A DNA stretch of 33,605 nt from Protaetiibacter sp. (GTDB lineage: Bacteria; Actinomycetota; Actinomycetes; Actinomycetales; Microbacteriaceae): NCBI GenBank assembly GCA_030150265.1, contig JASLGG010000008.1, positions 1-33,605 on the forward strand, read 5' to 3'. A program made the translations under genes and the position numbers. Shown here one piece after another: positions 8,046-16,166 of this stretch (the stretch's first letter is position 1; the number at the start of each line of letters is the position of its first letter). The notes beneath the pieces were generated by a model. The model did not search any database. It was not told the DNA's origin and worked only from the letters and a program-made list of their open reading frames with translations.

Positions 8046-9061
8046 GCATGAAGCGATCGGGTCTCTTCGCAGCCCTCGGCGCACTTGTCGTCGTAGTGAC
8101 GGTCATAGTCCCGGGGTCGTCGGCGCTGGCAGACAACTGCCACCCCGACGCCGATGGGAACTGGGTGTGCGACGTCGAGACGGGTGATCCGGGATCCGAA
8201 GGTGGGCCTGTCAGCGGCACGCGGCCGGCCGGGTTCACACCTGGCCCCACCAGCTGCGAGTTCCCGGGCGATGCGTATGGTCGGCCGGCCACGGCCGTGC
8301 CCTGCAGCACATCAGACGGCTGGTGGTCGACGAGCACCAATTGCCGCTACGGGTGGGTTCAGGTGCAGTCGCCGCAGCAGCCGCCGGGCCCGGGCCGGAA
8401 CCCGCAGGTTGGTGCCTGGTACAGCTGCACGACCTACATTTGTGCGAATCCGTCGGCGCTCGATCCGCGCGCCTGCTACGACATCGCCTTCTGGTCGAAC
8501 ACGCCCCCTCCCGGGGTTGATCGGTACTCGCCGGCGCAGGCGGCTGGCCTCGCGAAGGATCTGCTGAACATCGTGCCGATCGATATCGGCATGGCGCCCG
8601 CCAACAAGGTGCACTCGGACGACCCAGTCGGCACCGCGCCCTACAGGCGCACCTGGGTGGGGATCCCCGTGTGGCTCTGGGTGGACGAGCCCTCACCGCA
8701 GACGTGGGGGCCGGCGGCCGCGACCGCCACCTATGGAGGTGTCACTGTCACCGTGACGGCGCGCGCCAACCAGGTGGTGTGGAATAACGGCGCGGGGGAG
8801 ACTGTCGCCTGCGGCGCCGGGACCGCCTTCGACGTCGCGGTGATGGGCAACCAGGCAGCGGTCGACTCGCCCACGTGCGGGTGGCGGTACAAGCGCCAAG
8901 GCGACTACACCGTCACCGCAACGACCACCTGGGTCGTGCAGTGGACGGGCGGCGGGGAGAACGGCTCGTTCGCGATGCCGACGACCTCCTCGAGCGCCGT
9001 GGTGCAGGTCGGCCAGTTGCAGTCCGTGAACACCCCGACCGCGAATGGAGACGGCAGCTGA
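8039..9061 (+). CDS. Secreted Cys- and Trp-rich protein of Tad locus
   Basis: This 340-residue protein has a signal peptide with likely cleavage after 'SALA' (about residue 31), giving an exported form starting DNCHPDADGNWVCD. The mature part holds about ten Cys, many Trp ('DGWWSTSTNCRYGWVQVQSP') and a C-terminal beta-rich region with repeated Val/Thr strands ('YGGVTVTVTARANQVVW', 'GDYTVTATTTWVVQW') resembling an Ig-like or PKD-like domain. ATG 8048 is an alternative start. It may be a pilus-associated surface or adhesion protein; that is inference from location and composition. Confidence 0.75.
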   Translation: MLSMKRSGLFAALGALVVVVTVIVPGSSALADNCHPDADGNWVCDVETGDPGSEGGPVSGTRPAGFTPGPTSCEFPGDAYGRPATAVPCSTSDGWWSTSTNCRYGWVQVQSPQQPPGPGRNPQVGAWYSCTTYICANPSALDPRACYDIAFWSNTPPPGVDRYSPAQAAGLAKDLLNIVPIDIGMAPANKVHSDDPVGTAPYRRTWVGIPVWLWVDEPSPQTWGPAAATATYGGVTVTVTARANQVVWNNGAGETVACGAGTAFDVAVMGNQAAVDSPTCGWRYKRQGDYTVTATTTWVVQWTGGGENGSFAMPTTSSSAVVQVGQLQSVNTPTANGDGS

Positions 9062-9294
9062 TGGAGATCCAGACCACCATCGACATCGCACGCTTGCGCG
9101 AGCTCGTCGACGGCGACCCGAAGGCGGCCACCGACGAGCAGCTGGCGGAAGCCTGCCGGCTCATCCCCGGCGCCTCGATCCACCTCGGAGCGCACTCGCC
9201 CGGGCTGCCCGACCTGACCGCTGCCGACGTCACCCTCATCGGTCACGCTCTCTCCGAGAGCGCACGTCGCAGCCTCGATTGGAGGACGAAATGA
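9061..9294 (+). CDS. Small hypothetical protein in Tad locus
   Basis: This 77-residue protein starts at the ATG sharing one base with the upstream TGA and ends in an ATGA overlap with the LysM-BTAD gene. It is mainly helical with an acidic N-terminal half ('IARLRELVDGDPKAATDEQLAEACRLIPG') and no membrane segment or Cys. I do not recognise a family. Confidence 0.65.
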   Translation: MEIQTTIDIARLRELVDGDPKAATDEQLAEACRLIPGASIHLGAHSPGLPDLTAADVTLIGHALSESARRSLDWRTK

Positions 9295-12287
9295 TCCGCC
9301 GCACCCTCGCCGGCACTGCGTCATTGCTGGTGCTGCTCGCCGTCCTCGGCGGGATCCCCGCCTTCCTGATCGTCGTCGTCGGCAATCCGCTGCCGACCGC
9401 CGAGCAATGGGCCCAGATCCTCGGCATGATGCCCGACTACGGCAACGAGATTCTGCTGACCAAGCTGCTGCCGTGCGTGGCCTGGATCGCGTGGGCGCTG
9501 TTCGCCGGCCCCTGGCTGTACGAGCTCATCACGGTCGCGGCCGGACGGCAGTCGAGCCGCCGCGTGTGGCTCTTCCGCGGCCAGCAGCGGATGGCCGCCG
9601 CGCTCGTCGGCGCCGTGCTCATCATGTTCGCCGGCGCCGGATCGATCGCAACGCCCGGCACCGCGCAGGCTCAGGCTGCCGGCCCCGCGGCGGTCGCCCA
9701 GAGCTTCACCGAGACCGCGCCAGCTGCGCCGGCGCCCGCCCCCGAGCTGCAGCAGGTCGAGGAGGCCGAGGTCGACGTGCCGGCCGAGCGGGCCGACGTT
9801 CAGCACCAGGTCGTCCCCGGCGACACCCTTTGGGACATCGCTGAGGACTACCTCGGCGCCGGCGAGTTGTACCCGGAGATCTTCGACGCCTCCGCGGCGA
9901 CCGTTCAGCCTGACGGCCGGCACCTGACCGATCCGAATCTGATCTACCCGGGATGGCAGGTCACCGTCCCGGATGCCGGCGAGGTGATCGCCCCGCCCGC
10001 GCAAGAGCAGGCAGCCCCGCCCGTCGAGCCCACGGCGCCGGAAGCCGTCGACGAGGCGCCCGCCGACGCCACCGCTGAGGTCGCCGAGACGGCGACCGGT
10101 GGAAGCGACGCAGCCGGGGGAGAGGCTGCTGCTTCGGGCAGCTCGGCGGAGACCGTCGATGCCCAGGGCGAGGCGCCCGACTCGATCGTGGCCGAGGCCG
10201 ACGATCCCGACTTCTCGATCCCGCTGGCGACCGCGGCCGGCGTCGGGTCCGTGCTCGCCGCCGGCCTCCTGCTCGCCATCGGGCGGCGCCGACTGCGGCA
10301 GCGTCGACGTCGCGCCGCGGGGGAGCGGATCGCGATGCCCGAACCGGCCGCGGCCGACTTCGAGCTCGAGCTGCGGATGGTCGAGAATCCGATCATGGTC
10401 GAGGACCTCGACCACGCCCTCCGCGGTCTGCAGATCTGGGCCGAGGACACCGGCAAGGCGCTCCCGAACCTGCTCGCGGTGCGCGTCGACGGCGACGAGA
10501 TCGCCCTGTACCTCGCGGACCCCGCCGAGCTGCCGGCGCCGTTCGAGTCGGCGCACCCGGACAACACGGCGTGGATCGTCCGCCCGGGCACTGTGACGCC
10601 GCCCTCCCGGGATGCCGTGTCGCCGTTCCCGGCGCTCACCACGATCGGCACTGACGCGCGTGGCGGCATCCTGATGCTGGATCTCGAGCAGATCGGATCG
10701 CTCGACATCGCCGCCAGCAGCGACGAGCTCGCGCGCGGCGTGCTCACCGCGATGTCGGTCGAGCTGGCCAGCAACCCGTGGTCCGAGGGCGTCCGGGTGA
10801 CGCTCGTCGGGATCCCGGTCACCCTCGCCCGCGAGGTCGACCGGTTCCGGGTGCAGCACGTCGACGACGTCACCGCGCTCGTGCGCAACCTGCGCCAGGA
10901 TCTGGAAGACCGGCGCGCCGCGCTCGACAGCTACAACGCCACCGACGTGCACGACGCGCGAGCTCACGCTAGCGAGTACGAGTCCTGGGCACCGCACATC
11001 GTGATCCTGGCCGAGAAGCCGGACGACGAGCTCGGCGCGCAGCTCGCCGAGCTCGTGAAGCGGATGCCCCGCCTCGGCATCGCGACCGTCGCCTCCGGCG
11101 CACCCATCGCTGCCGCAGCGACGATCACTGTCACCTCCGACCACGAGGCCGAATACCGCGTCACCGACGAGTCCCTGCCCCCGCTGCCGTTCCGGCCGCA
11201 GATCCTCGCCGGCCGCGAGCTCGAGCTCGTCCAGTCCCTCTTCGCCACCACCGAGCTCGCCAACCGCCCGGCCGACCTCGTCACCCTCGAGGCGCCAGCT
11301 CCGCCGCTGCTCGAGGAGGCGCCCGTGCCCGAGCACGAGGAGCTCGAGAGCACTGACGATTCCGAGCGGTGGACGATCGCCATCCCCGCGGTGATCACGT
11401 CGCCGACACCCACCCTTCGCCCAGCCGATCCCGTCTCGTCGACCACACCGGTCGACGAGACGCCGGTCGACGACGAGCCGGTCGACGTCGACGACAGCGT
11501 GACCGTGCCGTCGCCGCCGGCAGACGTGTCGATCCCGGATTGGCCGGCACCGTACCTCCGGATGCTCGGCCCGATCGAGGCGCTCAACGCCGCTGACACG
11601 CTGCCGGGGCGGGGTGTCGAGCTGCTGGCCTACCTCACGCTGCAGTCGGGCGCGACGCCCGGTGCGCAGATCCAGAAGGCCATGTGGCCCGACAAATACG
11701 ACCCGAGCAACAACAACCTGCGCACGCTCGCGAAGCAGGTCCGCAGCGCTCTCGGCAACGCACCTGACGGCACACCGCTTCTGCCCGAAGGCCGCAACTC
11801 GGTCGGCTTCACGAGCCATCCCGCGATCCGCACCGACTGGGACGACTTCCGCGAACTGCTCGGCGCCGACCTCACCGCGACCAGCAACGAGAACCTTGTC
11901 GCCGCGATCCGCCTCGTGCGCGGCGCCCCGTTCACCGGCGCGAACCGTCGCCGCGGCTGGTGGGTCTGGCGGGCGCCGATCGAGGAGGAGATGATCGCCC
12001 TGATCCTCGACGCGGCCGACGAGCTCGCGAGCCGTGCGCTCCGCCGCAGCGACTACGACCAGGCGCGCTTCGCCGCGCGCATCGCACAGGCCGCCGACCC
12101 GCTCAACGAGCTCGGCTGGCGCCTCGAGCTGCGCACCGCGATGCAGGCCGGCGACGTGGGCGAGTTCAACCGCGTGATCGACGACCTCTACGCCCGCGTC
12201 GGCGGCACCGACCCCAACTACGAGCTCGACGACACGACCCAGGAGCTCGTCGACCTGGCCCACCAGAAGCTGACCGGCATCCGATGA
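9291..12287 (+). CDS. Large membrane protein with LysM domain and C-terminal BTAD/winged-helix module
   Basis: This 998-residue protein starts at ATG 9291, right after GGAGGACGAA and within the upstream stop. The N-terminus carries membrane segments (about 8-30, 55-80, 101-120). An Ala/Pro linker leads to a LysM peptidoglycan-binding domain (about 173-228: 'QHQVVPGDTLWDIAEDYLG...LIYPGWQVTVP'), a long acidic Ala-rich stretch and another membrane helix (about 308-330, followed by RRRLRQRRRR). A large cytoplasmic region follows, ending (about 750-996) in an OmpR-type winged helix plus bacterial transcriptional activator domain. The protein would link cell-wall contact outside to a transcription-factor-like module inside. 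Proteins of this plan occur with actinobacterial Tad-type loci; the signalling role is inferred. Confidence 0.85.
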   Translation: MIRRTLAGTASLLVLLAVLGGIPAFLIVVVGNPLPTAEQWAQILGMMPDYGNEILLTKLLPCVAWIAWALFAGPWLYELITVAAGRQSSRRVWLFRGQQRMAAALVGAVLIMFAGAGSIATPGTAQAQAAGPAAVAQSFTETAPAAPAPAPELQQVEEAEVDVPAERADVQHQVVPGDTLWDIAEDYLGAGELYPEIFDASAATVQPDGRHLTDPNLIYPGWQVTVPDAGEVIAPPAQEQAAPPVEPTAPEAVDEAPADATAEVAETATGGSDAAGGEAAASGSSAETVDAQGEAPDSIVAEADDPDFSIPLATAAGVGSVLAAGLLLAIGRRRLRQRRRRAAGERIAMPEPAAADFELELRMVENPIMVEDLDHALRGLQIWAEDTGKALPNLLAVRVDGDEIALYLADPAELPAPFESAHPDNTAWIVRPGTVTPPSRDAVSPFPALTTIGTDARGGILMLDLEQIGSLDIAASSDELARGVLTAMSVELASNPWSEGVRVTLVGIPVTLAREVDRFRVQHVDDVTALVRNLRQDLEDRRAALDSYNATDVHDARAHASEYESWAPHIVILAEKPDDELGAQLAELVKRMPRLGIATVASGAPIAAAATITVTSDHEAEYRVTDESLPPLPFRPQILAGRELELVQSLFATTELANRPADLVTLEAPAPPLLEEAPVPEHEELESTDDSERWTIAIPAVITSPTPTLRPADPVSSTTPVDETPVDDEPVDVDDSVTVPSPPADVSIPDWPAPYLRMLGPIEALNAADTLPGRGVELLAYLTLQSGATPGAQIQKAMWPDKYDPSNNNLRTLAKQVRSALGNAPDGTPLLPEGRNSVGFTSHPAIRTDWDDFRELLGADLTATSNENLVAAIRLVRGAPFTGANRRRGWWVWRAPIEEEMIALILDAADELASRALRRSDYDQARFAARIAQAADPLNELGWRLELRTAMQAGDVGEFNRVIDDLYARVGGTDPNYELDDTTQELVDLAHQKLTGIR

Positions 12288-12877
12288 CCACCACGGCCGG
12301 CCAGCTCCTCGAGAAGCGCGATCGCGCCACCTCGAGGAGCTGGCCGGTCCTCGCCATCTACACGGCCGCTAGCCTGCTCCTCGCGGCCGCGGATCTCATG
12401 CTCCCGGCGAGCAGCTGGTACCCGTGGGTGCTCCTCGCCGCGACCGTCGTGGGCGGCGGCATCATCGCCTCGATCGACATCCGCACCCTGACCCTCCCCA
12501 ATCGCTTCACGGCCGCCCTCGCGGCCGCTGCAGTCGTCCAGGCGGTCACGCACAGCATCGCGACCGTAAGCCCCTCACCGTGCGTCTGGGGAGCCCTGGC
12601 GGGCGTTCTCGCGACGGTCGTCTACCTGGCGATGGGCGTCGCCGGCTGGGTGGGCTTCGGAGACGCCAAGTTCGTCGCCGGTCTCGCGATCGCCGCCGGC
12701 ATCACCTCGGGGCCGATCGCCCTGTTCCTCGCACCGACCGCGATCGCGTTCTCTGGCCTCACCCGCGGCCTGCATGTGTTGAACCGTTCCGGCCGCGACG
12801 GGCACCCGCACGGGCCGGTGCTCGTCGCGGCGACGGTAGTCGTGATGCTGGCCGGCGGTCAGTGGTGGCGGAGCTGA
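12284..12877 (+). CDS. Prepilin peptidase, A24 family (TadV/CpaA-like)
   Basis: This 197-residue polytopic aspartyl protease should cut the leaders of the locus pilins at the inner face of the membrane. Both catalytic motifs are visible: 'SIDIRTLTLPNR' with Asp65 and 'GFGDAKF' with Asp127 (the GxGD motif). Several membrane helices surround them. It lacks the N-terminal methyltransferase domain of PilD, as usual for TadV. It is the last gene of the Tad locus, joined by ATGA to the LysM-BTAD gene. Confidence 0.92.
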   Translation: MTTTAGQLLEKRDRATSRSWPVLAIYTAASLLLAAADLMLPASSWYPWVLLAATVVGGGIIASIDIRTLTLPNRFTAALAAAAVVQAVTHSIATVSPSPCVWGALAGVLATVVYLAMGVAGWVGFGDAKFVAGLAIAAGITSGPIALFLAPTAIAFSGLTRGLHVLNRSGRDGHPHGPVLVAATVVVMLAGGQWWRS

Positions 12878-12980
12878 CGCGCCTGAGCACTGCAAGCGGC
12901 GCGGTTCGCGCTTGAGGTGACTGCGCCCCTCGGTGTTCGTAGCGAGGTCGCTCGAGTCGACCGAGCGCGGCGAGGACAAC

Positions 12981-13010
12981 AGAAGGCCCGCCACGATGGG
13001 CGGGCCTTCT
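12981..13010. terminator. Bidirectional hairpin terminator
   Basis: A perfect 12-bp inverted repeat (AGAAGGCCCGCC at 12981-12992 and GGCGGGCCTTCT at 12999-13010, 6-nt loop) lies between the converging Tad locus and the 13042 surface gene. It should stop transcription from both sides. Confidence 0.85.
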
Positions 13011-13041
13011 GGGGCCGTCGAGCCATGCTCGCCGTAGTCGG

Positions 13042-13725
13042 TTAGGTCGCTGAGACCTCGTCGTAGGTGTAGCTGAACGTGATCGTCGCGACGTTGGACA
13101 CGGTGCCATTGCTGTCGGTGATCGTGTAGGCGAGCGGCTGCAGCATCTGCGAGATCATGCTGTCGGGCACGGTCGAGTACATCGGCAGCACCCCGGTCAC
13201 GGTGATGAGACCGGTGGCGGGGTCGACGGTCGCCTCGATCCTGCCGTCATTGAAGAGGTGCTGGATGCCGTGGGTCTCCGGGTCGACGTCGACGCCACTC
13301 GGATCGATGGTTGCAGGCGCGGTGGCGGCGGCGGTGGAGACGACGTCGACCGTCACGGTGAAGATCCCGCGGACGGTGTAGTCGGTCCAGTAGTGGGTCA
13401 TGTAGAAGACCACGCCGCCGTCTGCAACGTCCTGGACGACCGGTGGCACAGCGGGCTCCGGCTCGGGCTCCGGTTCGGGTGCGGGCACGACGTCGGGAGC
13501 GGTGGTCTGGGAGCAGCTGCCCGTCGCGGCCATTGCCGGCGTCGGAGCGGCGGTCACCACGGCGCCGCCAGCGATGGTCGCGCAGATGAGGGCGAGAGCC
13601 ATGCCGGCGCGCCGTGAGCGTCGAGCGATGGTGAGCGCCGCGGCGCCCACTAGGAGCAGGAGGAGCCCGACGACGATCGCGATCGCCGTCCCTTCGGCTC
13701 CGGTCTCGGCGAGACAGTCGGTCAT
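13042..13725 (-). CDS. Exported protein with an N-terminal LAETG sortase-type signal
   Basis: This 227-residue protein starts at ATG 13725, preceded by GGAAAGG at good spacing; the internal Met42 has no ribosome site. The first 40 residues look exactly like a C-terminal cell-wall sorting signal: LAETG (5-9), a hydrophobic helix (14-34) and a basic RRSRR tail (35-39). A second hydrophobic stretch with a signal-peptidase site after AMA (64-66) follows, then a Pro-Glu repeat (83-91) and a beta-rich exported domain with no C-terminal anchor. The signal is at the wrong end of the protein. It may form a membrane hairpin whose LAETG faces outside. The function is unknown; an adhesin or surface protein next to the pilus genes is plausible. 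Confidence 0.82.
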   Translation of the reverse strand: MTDCLAETGAEGTAIAIVVGLLLLLVGAAALTIARRSRRAGMALALICATIAGGAVVTAAPTPAMAATGSCSQTTAPDVVPAPEPEPEPEPAVPPVVQDVADGGVVFYMTHYWTDYTVRGIFTVTVDVVSTAAATAPATIDPSGVDVDPETHGIQHLFNDGRIEATVDPATGLITVTGVLPMYSTVPDSMISQMLQPLAYTITDSNGTVSNVATITFSYTYDEVSAT

Positions 13726-13782
13726 TTCGGGCCTTTCCGGGTCGGGTCGCGGCCCCCTCTGAGGGCGCGGTCCCCTCAGGCT

Positions 13783-13803
13783 ACGTTCAATTGAATTGAA
13801 CGT
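13783..13803. promoter_or_regulatory. 21-bp palindromic operator candidate
   Basis: Arms ACGTTCAATT and AATTGAACGT surround a central G, a perfect 10-bp palindrome in AT-rich sequence that stands out from the GC-rich surroundings. It lies in the divergent gap between the surface protein gene (minus) and the HTH gene (plus). It is well placed to bind a dimeric repressor controlling one or both; the HTH protein next door is the first candidate. Confidence 0.7.
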
Positions 13804-13901
13804 TAGATTTCGCGCGGCACCAATTCGTGGGGCATTTGTCCGGATCCGGCGGCCTCGTCCATCCCGTATGGGTGAGAAGCCCTTTCAGATGAGGAGGCGT
13901 G

Positions 13902-14681
13902 ATGGATTCGCGATACGTCGACGCGCAGCCGGTGCGTGAGCACCTCGAGATGCTGTCGCGCTACGGAATCGGCCATGAGCGGGTAGCTGAGCTCTCTGGC
14001 GTCAGCGTCCACACGATCCGCAATTTCCGGTGGACGAGATCTTCGGGCCTGATGATGCGGGCGATCGCAGAGCGGATCCTGAAAGTCGAGCCGAGCATCG
14101 ATAACGTGGCCGGGCACAGGCACGTCGACGCGACCGGCGCGCGCCGGCGGCTGCAGGCACTCACAGCGATCGGGTGGACCCAGCACCGGCTGGGTGAGGT
14201 GCTCGGGATTCCGGCTCATCGGGTGTGTGGTCTCCTGCGGGCGGAGAGGATCCAGGCCGACACCTATCGCGCGATCGCGCGGGTGTACGAGCTGTACTGG
14301 GACGTGCCCGCGCCGGCGGTCACAGCTCACCAGCGTGTCGCGGCGGATGCCGCCCGCCGGTTGGCGGAGCGCAATGGCTGGGTGCCGCCGTTGGCGTGGG
14401 ATGACATCGACACGGATCCGCGGGTGCCAGTCGTCGAGCTCGACGCCGAGGATCTCGACGGCGGTGAGCTCGTCGATGAGATTGCAATCGAACTTGCGTG
14501 CGCAGGTGAGCGCGTCGCGCTCACGGCACGCGAGCGGGAGCTCGCTCACGCGCAGCTCGAGGAGCGCGGCTACAGCGCGAAGGAGATCGCTCGGACTCTG
14601 GGGATCGCAGATCGCACGGTCACCCGATGGCGTGGCCGAGTGGTCGTCATTGCCGAGGCGACCGAGGGGATGGTCGCGTGA
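13902..14681 (+). CDS. Triple helix-turn-helix DNA-binding protein
   Basis: This 259-residue protein has GAGGAGG just upstream; the GTG at 13899 is an alternative start. There are three HTH-like regions: 11-60 ('ERVAELSGVSVHTIRNF'), 77-135 ('ARRRLQALTAIGWTQHRLGEVLGIPAHRVCGLL') and 207-250 ('YSAKEIARTLGIADRTVTRWRG', sigma-like). Between them is the 'RNGWVPPLAWDDIDTDP' motif (158-173) common in DNA-binding proteins of actinophages and actinobacterial mobile elements. It is probably a transcription regulator, perhaps acting on the palindrome at 13783. Its middle domain is related to the HTH proteins at 16167 and 17922. Confidence 0.82.
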   Translation: MDSRYVDAQPVREHLEMLSRYGIGHERVAELSGVSVHTIRNFRWTRSSGLMMRAIAERILKVEPSIDNVAGHRHVDATGARRRLQALTAIGWTQHRLGEVLGIPAHRVCGLLRAERIQADTYRAIARVYELYWDVPAPAVTAHQRVAADAARRLAERNGWVPPLAWDDIDTDPRVPVVELDAEDLDGGELVDEIAIELACAGERVALTARERELAHAQLEERGYSAKEIARTLGIADRTVTRWRGRVVVIAEATEGMVA

Positions 14682-14706
14682 GCTCGTCGATCGACCGCGT
14701 CGGCTC

Positions 14707-14817
14707 TCAGCTGGTCGTCGTGTCCCGAGGATCCTCGAGCGTGGAGAGCCAGGGTTCGTCGCCCTGCAGGGGCTCGGCGTCGTCGTCGAGCGGGAGTCGC
14801 GTCACCGATCCGTCCAT
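14707..14817 (-). CDS. Possible 36-residue acidic protein
   Basis: A short ORF starting at ATG 14817, nine bases after the DUF4192 stop, with GGTGAGG as a possible ribosome site. The product (MDGSVTRLPLDDDAEPLQGD...) is acidic, with no membrane segment. It would be the third gene of the minus-strand operon. It is supported only by position and ribosome site, and could be noncoding. Confidence 0.35.
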   Translation of the reverse strand: MDGSVTRLPLDDDAEPLQGDEPWLSTLEDPRDTTTS

Positions 14818-14826
14818 GTCGGGACG

Positions 14827-15711
14827 CTACCTCACCCAGGCCGGTAGGTGGCCCTCGGCGAGCCAGTCGCGCAGGTCGCACACCATCAGCTGCTCGGGGT
14901 CGAGCGCGATCGCCTCGTCGAGCACGGCGACTGCCGCCGTGCCCTTGCCGCCGGCGGCCAGCACCCACGCCCGGAGGGTGAGCACGCCGATGCGCACGAG
15001 CCGATCCCGTGCGAGCGCGGCCAGCTGCTCGAGCAGCGCGGCCGCGGCCGCGAGCCGGTGCTCGTCGGGGCGCGGGGTCGCCGCATCGAAGGTGATGCCG
15101 GCGAGCCGGGGAGGGTGCTCCCAGAGCAGCGCCTCGAGGATCGTCGACCAGTTGGCGGAGTCGGCCAGCGATGCCGCCAGTTCGGCCATGCTGTCGACGT
15201 CGTCGACGGAGGCCTGCAGGGCGAGGTTTGCCGGCGAGGCGCCCAGGACGTCGCTGATGAGAGTGCGGCCGCGGGCGCGCTTGAGCGCAGCAGAGAAGCC
15301 GGCCACCTCGCTCGGCGTCGCGGCGCGCGTCGTATGGGGTGCCGGCGGGTGCGGGCGGCCGGCCTCGTCGGTTGGGAGGCCCCATGCGTCGTGTGCGCGC
15401 ATCGCCGCGTCGATGCTCGTCGTGGTGTCGGTGAGGGCGGCGGTGAGCTCGAGGAGTCGTGCTCGAGCTGAGGCGGCGAGCTCGCTTGCCCAGGGTGCGG
15501 TGGTGAAGCAGGCGAGCGTCACGGTCGTGGTGCCGGGAAGGATGCTGCCGGCGACCTCGCCGACCGGGGCGTCGATCGGCATGGTTCGCAGCGTCGTCGA
15601 CCCGGGGCGGGTGACGGCGACGACGAGCACGTTCTCGGGGACGGCGCCGAGCGCCGCGGTGATCCGCGAGAGGGCATCCGCGCTCGTGAGCGCGGTTGCG
15701 ACGGTGGGCAT
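14827..15711 (-). CDS. DUF4192-family protein
   Basis: This 294-residue protein matches the plan of the actinobacterial DUF4192 family. It begins 'SADALSRITAALGAVPENVLVVAVTRPG' (an alpha/beta start), has a variable middle, and ends with a helical repeat-like region 'ALLEQLAALARDRLVRIGVLTLRAWVLAAGGKGTAAVAVLDEAIALDPEQLMVCDLRDWLAEGHLPAWV', which resembles a TPR pair. The molecular function of the family is not established. It is somewhat shorter than the members I know. The gene starts 7 bp after the DUF3846 gene and is probably controlled by the box at 16073. Confidence 0.8.
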   Translation of the reverse strand: MPTVATALTSADALSRITAALGAVPENVLVVAVTRPGSTTLRTMPIDAPVGEVAGSILPGTTTVTLACFTTAPWASELAASARARLLELTAALTDTTTSIDAAMRAHDAWGLPTDEAGRPHPPAPHTTRAATPSEVAGFSAALKRARGRTLISDVLGASPANLALQASVDDVDSMAELAASLADSANWSTILEALLWEHPPRLAGITFDAATPRPDEHRLAAAAALLEQLAALARDRLVRIGVLTLRAWVLAAGGKGTAAVAVLDEAIALDPEQLMVCDLRDWLAEGHLPAWVR

Positions 15712-15718
15712 GGCTTGC

Positions 15719-16051
15719 TCAGCGGGTCGGCGCGATGAGCTGCAGGTACTCGTCGACGTCGCGGGGCGCGTCGGCGAGCTCGTCGTTCACCATCCCGAGA
15801 ACGAGCACGTTGCCGAGAAGCGGCACGGGGCGGCCGTAAGCGTGCGCGAGCTTCGTAGCGACGAGGTTCGGCTCGGCGCCGCGGAGTCGGCCTTCCTCGT
15901 TCACGAGGAGGCAGACGGCGTGCTGCAGCCGGATGAGCTCGAGCGGGCCGTCGACGACGCTCTGCGCCTTCTCGAGGAACCCAGCGGTGTCGACCTCGTC
16001 GAGGTTGAGGGGCTTCACGGTGCCGTCGACGGCGATTCTGAGCGCTCGCAT
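15719..16051 (-). CDS. DUF3846-domain protein
   Basis: This 110-residue protein starts at ATG 16051, behind AGGAAGG. It carries the DUF3846 pattern: an N-terminal beta strand ('RALRIAVDGTVKPLNL'), 'LELIRLQHAVCLLVNEEGRLRGAEPNLVATKLAHAY', and the closing 'LLGNVLVLGM'. DUF3846 proteins are common on actinobacterial plasmids, integrative elements and phages; their role is unknown. It is the first gene of the operon read from the left-hand box in the divergent region and is followed by DUF4192. Confidence 0.82.
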   Translation of the reverse strand: MRALRIAVDGTVKPLNLDEVDTAGFLEKAQSVVDGPLELIRLQHAVCLLVNEEGRLRGAEPNLVATKLAHAYGRPVPLLGNVLVLGMVNDELADAPRDVDEYLQLIAPTR

Positions 16052-16072
16052 GGGATTCCTTCCTACGGCGAT

Positions 16073-16096
16073 GATCTGACATTCATAAATGTATCG
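16073..16096 (-). promoter_or_regulatory. Regulatory box (copy 1), divergent region, upstream of the DUF3846 gene
   Basis: The minus strand carries the core ACATTTATGAATGT (16079-16092), 27 bp before the DUF3846 start, followed by CAGATC. TACATT, or the overlapping TATGAA, could be the -10; TTGCAC 19 bp upstream of TACATT is a possible -35. The downstream CAAG shared by the other copies is CATC here. Confidence 0.8.
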
Positions 16097-16123
16097 CATC
16101 GGTGGACGGATCGTGCAAGCAAC

Positions 16124-16150
16124 CGCTACATTCATGAATGTCAGATCAAG
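16124..16150 (+). promoter_or_regulatory. Regulatory box (copy 2), divergent region, upstream of the 14-gene operon
   Basis: The core ACATTCATGAATGT (16128-16141) is a perfect 14-bp palindrome, 25 bp before ATG 16167. TACATT with TGGACG 18 bp upstream makes a reasonable promoter, so the palindrome would overlap the -10. It faces copy 1, with core centres 49 bp apart. Confidence 0.82.
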
Positions 16151-16166
16151 TTGGTTGGAGGTTGAG

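Noticed and set aside
9321..12263. Open frame of 980 codons antisense to the LysM-BTAD gene
   Set aside because: It mirrors the GC-rich third-position bias of the sense gene. The sense frame has LysM, membrane helices, BTAD and exact ATGA overlaps; the antisense product has only Arg/Gly/Asp-rich low-complexity sequence.
14627..16165. Open frame of 512 codons on the plus strand over the DUF3846/DUF4192 operon
   Set aside because: The minus strand gives two recognisable domains with good ribosome sites. The plus frame is a Ser/Arg/Ala-rich shadow and runs through the promoter boxes.
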